A stretch of DNA of 6,710 bases. Source: Rhizobium sp. LCM 4573 (GTDB lineage Bacteria; Pseudomonadota; Alphaproteobacteria; Rhizobiales; Rhizobiaceae). The notes below the pieces were generated by a model. That model saw only the letters and a list, made by a program, of their open reading frames with translations. It had not been told where the DNA came from and did no database searches. The position numbers and the translations under genes are program-made. Positions 1-5,173 of this stretch are shown in pieces (position 1 is the first letter of the stretch; the number at the start of each line of letters is the position of its first letter). The stretch spans positions 350,795-357,504 of the forward strand of contig NZ_MDDW01000001.1 of the NCBI RefSeq assembly GCF_001854865.1, given 5' to 3'.

Positions 1-351
1 GGCTTCACGATCGGAGGCGCCTTCGAGGCGGCGAGCATCGTCGCCACCCTGCTCCTGCTTTTCACGATCCCGACCGGAACCACGAAATTCTGGCTCGTTG
101 GCGGAGCGCTTCTGGGGCTTGCGGCCATGCAGGCGATCTTCTGGCTGATGACCCAGCCGGTCAACAAGTTCTGGCTGAAGGATACGAAGCTTTCCAATGC
201 GGCAGGGCGCTTCTTCGACACGGGCGCCGCAGCGATCGATGGCGAGTCGGACTGGATTACCTATCGCGATCGCTGGGAAAAGTCCCATATCCTGCGCGCC
301 GTGGCGGCCACGCTCGGCTTGATACTGCTCCTCATCGCAATCGCGCTTTGA
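1..351 (+). CDS. Integral membrane protein, DUF1772-like (3' end only)
   Basis: The frame is open from the first base to a TGA at 349-351, giving the last 116 residues of a protein whose start lies outside the window. The first Met (residue 43) sits inside a hydrophobic segment, so it is unlikely to be the true start. Three hydrophobic stretches are visible, roughly residues 8-23, 30-50 and 97-116, the last ending at the C-terminus. Between the second and third lies a polar region with TQPVNKFWL (51-59) and RDRWEKSH (89-96). A membrane helix, a QPVN-type turn and an R-x-R-W-x-x-x-H motif before a final helix resemble DUF1772 (anthrone-oxygenase-like) small membrane proteins. This is family resemblance by eye, and no catalytic role is claimed. 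The gene converges on the LysR regulator with 12 bp between stop codons. Confidence 0.6.
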   Translation, partial: GFTIGGAFEAASIVATLLLLFTIPTGTTKFWLVGGALLGLAAMQAIFWLMTQPVNKFWLKDTKLSNAAGRFFDTGAAAIDGESDWITYRDRWEKSHILRAVAATLGLILLLIAIAL

Positions 352-363
352 CGAGCCGCCAAT

Positions 364-1218
364 CTACCCCTTGATGGCGTCCATCACCGCGCGGATGATC
401 GGCACATCGCGTATGTCCGAATGGACGACCAGCCAGATATCGCGCGTCACCGGTTCCTCCTCCTCGATCGCCTGAACGAGCCCAGCCCCATCGCCGACGA
501 TGAAACCCGGCAGGATCGCGATGCCGCCTCCGGCCCTTGCGGCAGCAACCTGAAATTCCAGCGTGGAAGCCTTAAGCCCGATGCGGCGGCCCGCGGCCAC
601 CTCCATCAGCCTTTGATATTGCGGAGAATTCTCCATGTCGCCGCCATAGGAGATGAAGCTCCATGCCTCCTTCTCCGTTTCGGCGAGATAGGACGGCGCG
701 GCATAGAAATTGAAGGTGACGCCGCCGAGACGGGTGATCGTCAACTCCCCCTGCTCCGGCCGGGCAAGCCTGACGGCGATATCCGCCTCGCGGCGGTTGA
801 GCGAGGCATAATGTTTTTCCCCCGCCAGGACGATATCGATCTCCGGATGAAGACGGCGAAGCCTTGCGATCGGCTCCGCGAGCAGACAGCTTGACAAGGC
901 CGGCGGCGCGCTGATGCGCACCGTGCCTGCAAGTCGTTCTCCCCCCAATCTCGCCTGCTCGATCGCCAGCGCCTCGTCGCCCATGCGCCGGGCCATGGCG
1001 GCGATCCGCTCGCCCTCCGCGGTCAGCTGGATCCTGCGGCCCCGCCGGTCGAGCAGTTTCGTCTGCAACTGCTCTTCGAGAAGCGATACCCGCCGCCCGA
1101 CCGTCGCGTGCTCGACGCCAAGAGCCCTGGCCGCGCCGAGCAGGGTGCCGCTTGTTGCGAGCGCCAGGAAGTAACGCAGATTGTCCCAATCGAGCTTTGT
1201 TAGATTTTTCACATCCAT
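364..1218 (-). CDS. LysR-family transcriptional regulator
   Basis: The 284-residue product is a typical LysR-type regulator length. Residues about 11-70 form the winged helix-turn-helix: it opens WDNLRYFLAL, continues GTLLGAARALGVEHATVGRR with the recognition helix, and ends near RRIQLTAEGE. A linker helix follows, then from about residue 98 (GTVRISAPPAL) the periplasmic-binding-protein-like effector domain. This domain has the usual READIAVRL segment (143-151) and AGGGIAILPGF (229-239). Such proteins bind DNA as tetramers and respond to small co-inducers. The start chosen (ATG 1218-1216) puts the helix-turn-helix at its usual distance from the N-terminus. An in-frame ATG at 1254 would add 12 residues, and neither has a strong Shine-Dalgarno. 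The gene is divergent from the quinone oxidoreductase gene, its likely target by the common LysR arrangement. The effector is unknown. Confidence 0.92.
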   Translation of the reverse strand: MDVKNLTKLDWDNLRYFLALATSGTLLGAARALGVEHATVGRRVSLLEEQLQTKLLDRRGRRIQLTAEGERIAAMARRMGDEALAIEQARLGGERLAGTVRISAPPALSSCLLAEPIARLRRLHPEIDIVLAGEKHYASLNRREADIAVRLARPEQGELTITRLGGVTFNFYAAPSYLAETEKEAWSFISYGGDMENSPQYQRLMEVAAGRRIGLKASTLEFQVAAARAGGGIAILPGFIVGDGAGLVQAIEEEEPVTRDIWLVVHSDIRDVPIIRAVMDAIKG

Positions 1219-1293
1219 TGCCGAACTATAGGGAATTTCCAAACAACATGCCATCGCCCATCATCCGGTCATCGATCAGTTATGGAGACGACG
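1219..1293. promoter_or_regulatory. Divergent intergenic control region (LysR regulator / quinone oxidoreductase)
   Basis: These 75 bp separate two divergently oriented starts and must hold both promoters and, by analogy with other LysR-type pairs, the regulator's binding site. On the minus strand TATAGT lies 8-13 nt upstream of the regulator ATG at 1218 and could be a -10 element, which would make that leader extremely short. I see no convincing -35 on either strand. A weak T-N11-A type dyad (GAA, 11 nt, TTC on the minus strand, about 1224-1240) overlaps the TATAGT. The plus-strand gene has a GGAG Shine-Dalgarno at 1284-1287. The region assignment is safe but the individual elements are tentative. 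Confidence 0.5.
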
Positions 1294-2265
1294 ATGACGG
1301 ATATCGCGGTATCGCTTCTTTCACCCGGCGGCGTGGACAGATTCCAGGTTTCCGAACAGCCGGCCTTGCAGCCGGGCGCAGACGAAATCCTCATGCGGCA
1401 CGAGGCGATCGGCATGAACTTCCTCGATATCTACCACCGCAACGGCACCTACACGCTGCCCTCCTATCCCGCCGTTCTGGGCGTCGAGGCCGCCGGCGTG
1501 GTGGAGACGGTCGGACCAGGCGTCGAGAGTGTCAAGCCGGGCGACCGCGTGGTTTATGGAGGAACGCCGGGAGCCTATGCCTCGATACGCCTGCTGCCGG
1601 CGGCAAGGGCAATTCCCCTTTCCGCGGACCTCTCCCCGAAGATCGCGGCAGCGTCGCTCCTCAAAACCATGACGGCCTATATGCTGCTCCACAAGACCTA
1701 TCCGGTGGAGGCCGGCACGGTGATCCTCGTCCATGCGGCGGCCGGTGGATTGGGCACCATCCTCACCCGCTGGGCAAAGCATCTCGGCGCAACCGTGATC
1801 GGGACCGTGAGCACGCAGGAGAAGGCGGATTTCGCCCGCTCGAACGGCGCCGATCATGTTATCGTCGGGCGCGATGCCGACATCGTTTCCGAAGTCAGAG
1901 CGCTGACCGATGGCAAGGGCGTGCATGTTGCCTATGACGGGATTGGCGGGGACATGCTCGTGAAGACGATCCACAGCGTGCGGCCCCTCGGCATGGCGGC
2001 TTCGATCGGCCAGGCGGCGGGGCCAATCCCGCCCCTTTCCGTGGACGAATTGCGGCCCGGAAAATCGCTCTCTCGACCAAGCATCATGGCCTATGTGGCC
2101 GATACGGCGAATTACAGGGAAGCGGCGGAAGCCGCCATCGCGGCGATGAGGAAGGGCATCATTGCGACCGTGGCGGGCGAGTATCCATTGGAGGAGGCGG
2201 CGAAAGCTCAAGCGGCGCTGGAAAGCGGTAAAGTGACGGGGAGTCTGCTGCTTATTCCAGGATAA
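1294..2265 (+). CDS. NADPH:quinone oxidoreductase-like MDR enzyme (zinc-independent)
   Basis: The product has 323 residues, the usual size of quinone oxidoreductases in the medium-chain dehydrogenase/reductase superfamily. The N-terminal GroES-like domain carries GMNFLDIYHRNGTY (40-53), typical of QOR and distinct from the Cys/His zinc ligands of alcohol dehydrogenases. It is followed by the GVEAAGVVETVGPGVE segment (63-78) and PGDRV (82-86). The Rossmann domain has VHAAAGGLG (146-154), the quinone-oxidoreductase version of the dinucleotide-binding glycine motif. The family reduces quinones or other enone and carbonyl substrates with NADPH in the cytoplasm, and the substrate here is unknown. 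I chose ATG 1294 because GGAG at 1284-1287 lies 6 nt upstream. The in-frame ATG at 1282 overlaps that GGAG and lacks its own. The divergent LysR gene probably regulates it, possibly in response to electrophile or quinone stress (inference). Confidence 0.9.
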   Translation: MTDIAVSLLSPGGVDRFQVSEQPALQPGADEILMRHEAIGMNFLDIYHRNGTYTLPSYPAVLGVEAAGVVETVGPGVESVKPGDRVVYGGTPGAYASIRLLPAARAIPLSADLSPKIAAASLLKTMTAYMLLHKTYPVEAGTVILVHAAAGGLGTILTRWAKHLGATVIGTVSTQEKADFARSNGADHVIVGRDADIVSEVRALTDGKGVHVAYDGIGGDMLVKTIHSVRPLGMAASIGQAAGPIPPLSVDELRPGKSLSRPSIMAYVADTANYREAAEAAIAAMRKGIIATVAGEYPLEEAAKAQAALESGKVTGSLLLIPG

Positions 2266-2344
2266 CGGCAGGGCGACAACGGGCGTCGGGAAGCGTTTGC
2301 CGGCCGTTTTCCGTGGACCTGGGGACCTTCGCGAACACCCGCGT

Positions 2345-2374
2345 AATTTTCGGTGACCGCAACGAAAATTTCGT
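2345..2374. promoter_or_regulatory. Nested inverted repeats upstream of lldD, probable operator
   Basis: Two overlapping palindromes are visible. AATTTTCG (2345-2352) pairs perfectly with CGAAAATT (2363-2370) across a 10-nt spacer. ACGAAA (2362-2367) pairs with TTTCGT (2369-2374) around one central base. The result is three related half-sites (TTTTCG, CGAAAA, TTTCG) within 30 bp. A -10-like TATACA lies just downstream at 2387-2392 without a recognisable -35, which would fit regulator-dependent transcription. The site lies 44-73 bp before the lldD start. No lld regulator gene is in the window. Operator function is inferred from position and symmetry only. Confidence 0.45.
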
Positions 2375-2417
2375 GTTAGTTGAAGGTATACACTGCCCAT
2401 CCCGGAAGTCCCGCCTC

Positions 2418-3563
2418 ATGTCCAAGCCCCTTACCATCGCCGACCTGAAGACCCTCGCCCAGCGCCGAGTACCGAAGATGTTCTTCGATTATGCCGACAG
2501 CGGCGCCTGGACGGAGGGCACCTACCGCGCCAACGAGGAAGATTTCTCGAAGATCAAGCTGCGCCAGCGCGTGCTCGTGGACATGACCAACCGCTCGCTC
2601 GCGACCACCATGATCGGCGAGCAGGCTTCGATGCCGGTAGCGCTGGCGCCGACCGGCATGTGCGGCATGCAGCATGCCGACGGCGAGATGCTGGCTGCCA
2701 AGGCGGCGGAAGAGTTCGGCGTACCCTTCACGCTTTCCACCATGAGCATCTGCTCGATCGAAGACGTCGCCTCCGTCACCTCCAGGCCGTTCTGGTTTCA
2801 GCTTTATGTGATGAGGGACCGTGCCTTCGTGGAGGCATTGATCGAGCGCGCCAAGGCGGCGAAGTGCTCCGCGCTCGTCGTCACCGCCGACCTGCAGATC
2901 CTCGGCCAGCGCCACAAGGACCTGCGCAACGGCCTCTCCGCGCCGCCCAAATGGACGCTCAACCACGCCATCCAGCTTGCCACCCGGCCGAAATGGTGCC
3001 TCACCATGCTGCAGACGAAGCGGCGCGGTTTCGGCAATATCGTCGGCCATGCCAAGAACGTCTCCGATCTCTCCTCGCTTGGCGCCTGGACGGCGGAACA
3101 GTTCGATCCCCGGCTTTCCTGGAAGGATATCGAGTGGATCAAGAAGCTCTGGGGCGGCAAGCTCATTATCAAGGGCATTCTCGACGAGGAGGATGCGCGC
3201 GCCGCCGCCGACACCGGCGCCGATGCGATCATCGTCTCCAACCACGGCGGCCGGCAGCTCGACGGCGCCCTCTCTTCGATCAGCATGCTGCCGCGCATCG
3301 TGGAGGCTGTCGGCGACCGGACCGAAGTGCATTTCGACGGCGGCATCCGCTCCGGCCAGGACGTGCTGAAGGCCGTGGCGCTCGGTGCGCGCGGCACCTA
3401 TATCGGCCGCCCCTTCCTCTATGGCCTCGGCGCCATGGGCAAACCCGGCGTCACCACGGCGCTGGAAATCCTGCGCCGGGAGATGGACATCACCATGGCT
3501 CTCTGCGGCAAGCGGGATATCCAGGCGGTGGATCGGAATATCATTGCGGATGTGCGGTTTTGA
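2418..3563 (+). CDS. lldD: FMN-dependent L-lactate dehydrogenase / alpha-hydroxy-acid oxidase
   Basis: The 381-residue protein spans the whole FMN-dependent alpha-hydroxy-acid dehydrogenase TIM barrel. All seven active-site positions known from glycolate oxidase and flavocytochrome b2 are present: Tyr25 (FFDYADSGA), Tyr130 (FQLY), Asp158 (VVTAD), Arg165 (GQRHKD), Lys252 (IIKGIL), and His276 and Arg279 in SNHGGRQ (274-280). His276 is the expected catalytic base. The phosphate-binding region DGGIRSG (308-314) and GRPFLYGLG (330-338) are intact. The family oxidises L-lactate to pyruvate, or related 2-hydroxy acids, and bacterial LldD passes electrons to the respiratory chain at the inner membrane. 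Substrate choice between lactate and glycolate cannot be settled by eye. ATG 2418 gives the family length and has GGAAG at 2404-2408. An in-frame ATG at 2313 would add 35 unconserved residues and read through the palindromes. hicA begins 47 bp downstream. Confidence 0.93.
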   Translation: MSKPLTIADLKTLAQRRVPKMFFDYADSGAWTEGTYRANEEDFSKIKLRQRVLVDMTNRSLATTMIGEQASMPVALAPTGMCGMQHADGEMLAAKAAEEFGVPFTLSTMSICSIEDVASVTSRPFWFQLYVMRDRAFVEALIERAKAAKCSALVVTADLQILGQRHKDLRNGLSAPPKWTLNHAIQLATRPKWCLTMLQTKRRGFGNIVGHAKNVSDLSSLGAWTAEQFDPRLSWKDIEWIKKLWGGKLIIKGILDEEDARAAADTGADAIIVSNHGGRQLDGALSSISMLPRIVEAVGDRTEVHFDGGIRSGQDVLKAVALGARGTYIGRPFLYGLGAMGKPGVTTALEILRREMDITMALCGKRDIQAVDRNIIADVRF

Positions 3564-3576
3564 ACGTTCACGCACC

Positions 3577-3603
3577 TTGACAGTGTGTATAAGTATGCAC
3601 AAT
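3577..3603 (+). promoter_or_regulatory. hicAB promoter with palindromic operator
   Basis: A consensus -35 TTGACA lies at 3577-3582. The best -10 is CACAAT at 3598-3603 (4 of 6 matches, 15-bp spacer, somewhat short). Between and across them is an inverted repeat, TGTGTATA (3584-3591), AG, TATGCACA (3594-3601), with one mismatch in 8-bp arms. A palindrome overlapping the promoter is what is expected for autorepression by the ribbon-helix-helix domain of HicB, which is established for this family. The predicted transcription start falls at about 3609-3611, at the hicA ATG. The -35 and palindrome are seen directly, while the -10 and operator function are inferred. Confidence 0.6.
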
Positions 3604-3610
3604 TTCTGAC

Positions 3611-3799
3611 ATGAAAGGTACGGAGGTTATCGCGGCCCTGCGGAAGGACGGCTGGTTCGAAGTGAACAGGAAAGGTAGCCACGTCCAATTCAAGCACCCA
3701 ACAAAACCGGGCCGTGTGACCGTGCCGCATCCGAAACGTGATATGCCGATCGGCATGCTCCGCAGCATAGAGAAGCAATCCGGGCTGAAGCTGCCATGA
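3611..3799 (+). CDS. hicA: HicA-type mRNA interferase toxin
   Basis: The 62-residue protein is a full-length HicA toxin, a small double-stranded-RNA-binding-fold ribonuclease that cleaves mRNA and arrests growth when free of HicB. Family hallmarks run in order: GTEVIAALRKDGW (3-15), RKGSHVQFKHP (20-30) with the catalytic histidine His24 in the GSH motif, VTVPHPKRDMPIG (36-48), and a C-terminal helix SIEKQSGLK (52-60). The start is fixed: upstream in frame there is a TAA at 3590-3592 and no other ATG or GTG. No Shine-Dalgarno is visible before the ATG. The stop codon overlaps the hicB start in ATGA, so the two are translationally coupled. The catalytic residue is intact, so the toxin is probably active. 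Confidence 0.93.
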   Translation: MKGTEVIAALRKDGWFEVNRKGSHVQFKHPTKPGRVTVPHPKRDMPIGMLRSIEKQSGLKLP

Positions 3800-4200
3800 C
3801 AAACTATATCGGCTTGATCCACAAGGATGCAGATAGCGATTTCGGCGTCTCATTTCCGGACTTTCCGGGCGTCGTGACCGCTGGTTCGAGCCTGGATGAA
3901 GCCCGGCGCATGGCCGAAGAAGCGCTCGCCTTCCACGTCGAGGGCATGATCGAGGATGGCGAGGCGATCCCCGAAGCTTCCAGTCTAGAAAGCGTGATGG
4001 CCGATACGGCCAATCGGGAAGCGGTGGCAATCCTGGTTACGCTCAAGACGCCTGCATCCAAGGCGGTGCGCATCAACGTCACGTTGCCGGAAGACGTCCT
4101 GGAGCGCATCGACGCCTACGCGTCGAAGCGCGGCCTATCCCGCTCGGGCTTTCTGGCCCGCGCAGCACGCCATGAGATCGAGCGCGATTCGGCAGTCTGA
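3796..4200 (+). CDS. hicB: HicB-type antitoxin with C-terminal ribbon-helix-helix
   Basis: The 134-residue protein has the two-domain layout of HicB antitoxins. Residues 1-50 form the degraded RNase-H-like domain that binds and blocks HicA, with DFGVSFPDFPGVVTAGSSLD at 15-34 followed by the EARRMAEEAL helix. Residues about 92-129 form a ribbon-helix-helix DNA-binding domain, with strand RINVTLP, first helix EDVLERIDAYASKRG and a second helix starting at SRSGFLARAARH. This class represses its own operon, and the palindrome at 3584-3601 is the likely operator. The gene starts 4 bp inside hicA and ends 10 bp from the converging SNase-like gene. It appears intact, so the module is likely functional. 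Confidence 0.93.
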   Translation: MTNYIGLIHKDADSDFGVSFPDFPGVVTAGSSLDEARRMAEEALAFHVEGMIEDGEAIPEASSLESVMADTANREAVAILVTLKTPASKAVRINVTLPEDVLERIDAYASKRGLSRSGFLARAARHEIERDSAV

Positions 4201-4210
4201 GACCGTCCGC

Positions 4211-4996
4211 TCAGCACCAGCCGGCATTACTGCCGGGCCTGCGGGCAAGTCCCTCGCGGACGAGGATATCCGCCAGCGACATGCCGTTGCGGGTAACCTG
4301 CCGCAGCTTGTGACCATCGACCTCCTCGGTATTGCCCTGCCAGGTGACGAGTTCGAAGGGACCGGCATCGAGGAAGGCGCGGACCCTGAGTTCCGCATCG
4401 CTCGCCTTGATGCGCTCGGTCTCGCAGCGCGGCTTCTTGATATCGGGCACTTCGATGCCGACGAGACGGATCTTCTGGCCGTGGAAGACGAAGCGATCGG
4501 CGGAGACGACGCAATCATCCTGCTTGGCCGTGCCGCAGAGATAGAATTTCGCCTGATAGGCACCCGAAAGGCTGTCGCCCGGCCTCACCACCGCCTCCTT
4601 GGGCGTCGCATCCTTTGGTTCGATCACACCCGGCTTGACGATCGGCTGCGGCGGCACGAGCGCTGCGACCTGCCGAACGGGTGCGGAAGGAATGGGAGCC
4701 GGCGGAGTGGGGAAAGTCTCGGCCGCGGAACGGCTGACAGCGGCCTGCCGGGTGGGAACAGGCTTCGGCGGCACGGGATGGTTCGGCGTTTTCCGCGAAG
4801 CCGTCTCCTGGGGCTTGCCGCTGCCGAAGCCGTTGAAGAAACGGCGAACTTCCCGAGAATTGTCATAGGCCGCGATGCCGCCCGCCACGACGACGAGCGC
4901 CGCCACCCAAGGCAGCAGAGACGAGCCCGACCTTGCCGATGCGGAACGCCTGCCGCCGCTTTTCCTGCGCGTGCCTTTCGAGCCGGACCTGGCCAT
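4211..4996 (-). CDS. Membrane-anchored SNase-like (thermonuclease fold) protein with altered active site
   Basis: The 261-residue protein has a basic Ser/Arg/Lys-rich N-terminus (1-25), one membrane helix (LLPWVAALVVVAGGIAAY, 27-44), a Pro/Ala-rich linker (about 60-135) and a C-terminal SNase-like domain (about 140-253). With the basic segment inside, the domain should lie in the periplasm. Alignment by eye to staphylococcal nuclease gives Arg35 as Arg177 in KIRLVGIEVPD (175-185), Asp21 as Asp167, Asp40 as Glu182, Glu43 as Asp185, and Arg87 as His229 in VDGHKL. Two acidic residues are thus swapped and the second catalytic arginine appears missing. The ending NGMSLADILVREGLARR is typical of the family. 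Four cysteines (154, 162, 191 and the last residue, 261) could form disulfides. ATG 4996 is preceded by AAGGAG 6 nt away (plus-strand 5003-5008), which decides it over the upstream in-frame ATG at 5068. Nuclease activity is doubtful. Confidence 0.8.
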   Translation of the reverse strand: MARSGSKGTRRKSGGRRSASARSGSSLLPWVAALVVVAGGIAAYDNSREVRRFFNGFGSGKPQETASRKTPNHPVPPKPVPTRQAAVSRSAAETFPTPPAPIPSAPVRQVAALVPPQPIVKPGVIEPKDATPKEAVVRPGDSLSGAYQAKFYLCGTAKQDDCVVSADRFVFHGQKIRLVGIEVPDIKKPRCETERIKASDAELRVRAFLDAGPFELVTWQGNTEEVDGHKLRQVTRNGMSLADILVREGLARRPGSNAGWC

Positions 4997-5002
4997 GTCG
5001 AT

Positions 5003-5008
5003 CTCCTT
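5003..5008 (-). promoter_or_regulatory. Strong Shine-Dalgarno of the SNase-like gene
   Basis: AAGGAG on the minus strand, 6 nt before ATG 4996-4994. It sets the start of the SNase-like gene and rules against the longer reading from 5068. Confidence 0.85.
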
Positions 5009-5016
5009 CAGGCACA

Positions 5017-5040
5017 TCGCGGAAAGCGGTTTTCCGACGA
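5017..5040. repeat. Bulged inverted repeat in the SNase-like gene leader
   Basis: On the plus strand TCGCGGAAA (5017-5025), loop GCGGT, then TTTCCG (5031-5036), a one-base bulge (A5037) and CGA (5038-5040) can form a 9-bp stem. It lies 8 nt upstream of the Shine-Dalgarno of the minus-strand gene, so if transcribed it would fold in the mRNA leader. The GGAAA/GCGGTTTTCC theme resembles dispersed intergenic palindromes common in rhizobial genomes. That resemblance is from memory and unverified. Confidence 0.4.
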
Positions 5041-5064
5041 CATGCATCAAGACAAGAAATGAAA

Positions 5065-5092
5065 GCATCGCCTGATCTTCGGGAATCGATGC
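5065..5092. repeat. GCATCG/CGATGC inverted repeat in intergenic gap
   Basis: GCATCG (5065-5070) and CGATGC (5087-5092) are perfect 6-bp arms with a 16-nt loop containing GATCTTCGGGAATC. This unit recalls the palindromic intergenic repeats scattered through Rhizobiaceae chromosomes, but I cannot check copy number. It lies between the phosphoesterase stop and the SNase-like gene and may simply be a dispersed repeat. Confidence 0.3.
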
Positions 5093-5121
5093 GCTTCAAG
5101 AATCGGCCGGAGTATCGCTGC

Positions 5122-5144
5122 CGAAAACTTTCCGAAAAGTTTCG
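5122..5144 (-). terminator. Candidate hairpin downstream of the phosphoesterase operon
   Basis: AAACTTT (5125-5131) and AAAGTTT (5136-5142) form a perfect 7-bp stem with a 4-nt loop. CG at 5122-5123 pairs with CG at 5143-5144 if A5124 is bulged. Read on the minus strand the loop is TCGG, and the hairpin begins 29 nt after the phosphoesterase TAA. No U-run follows and the stem is A/T-rich, so an intrinsic terminator is only weakly supported. It may instead protect the 3' end or be a repeat element. Confidence 0.3.
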
Positions 5145-5173
5145 ATCTCGCCGTGCACCGGCGGAATGGGTGC

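Noticed and set aside
2278..2310. Possible intrinsic terminator after the quinone oxidoreductase (AACGGGC ... GGCCGTTTT)
   Set aside because: The stem is only 5 bp, then a G-G mismatch and two more pairs around a 15-nt loop, and the T run is four bases. This is too weak to call.
1321..2400. Long open frame on the minus strand opposite the quinone oxidoreductase
   Set aside because: It is an Arg/His-rich shadow with no domain, and the plus-strand frame has clear family motifs and a Shine-Dalgarno.
2376..3602. Long open frame on the minus strand opposite lldD
   Set aside because: It mirrors the codon bias of lldD, its translation is low-complexity and rich in His/Arg/Gly/Ala without recognisable motifs, while the plus strand encodes a complete enzyme with all active-site residues.
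3611..4200. Toxin-antitoxin module as part of a larger defence island or mobile element
   Set aside because: Flanking genes are ordinary metabolic and envelope genes. No integrase, transposase, terminal repeats or other defence genes are present.
4172..5062. Open frame on the plus strand opposite the SNase-like gene
   Set aside because: It overlaps hicB and the whole SNase-like gene, has no family motif, and the opposite strand has a membrane helix, a recognisable domain and a strong AAGGAG.
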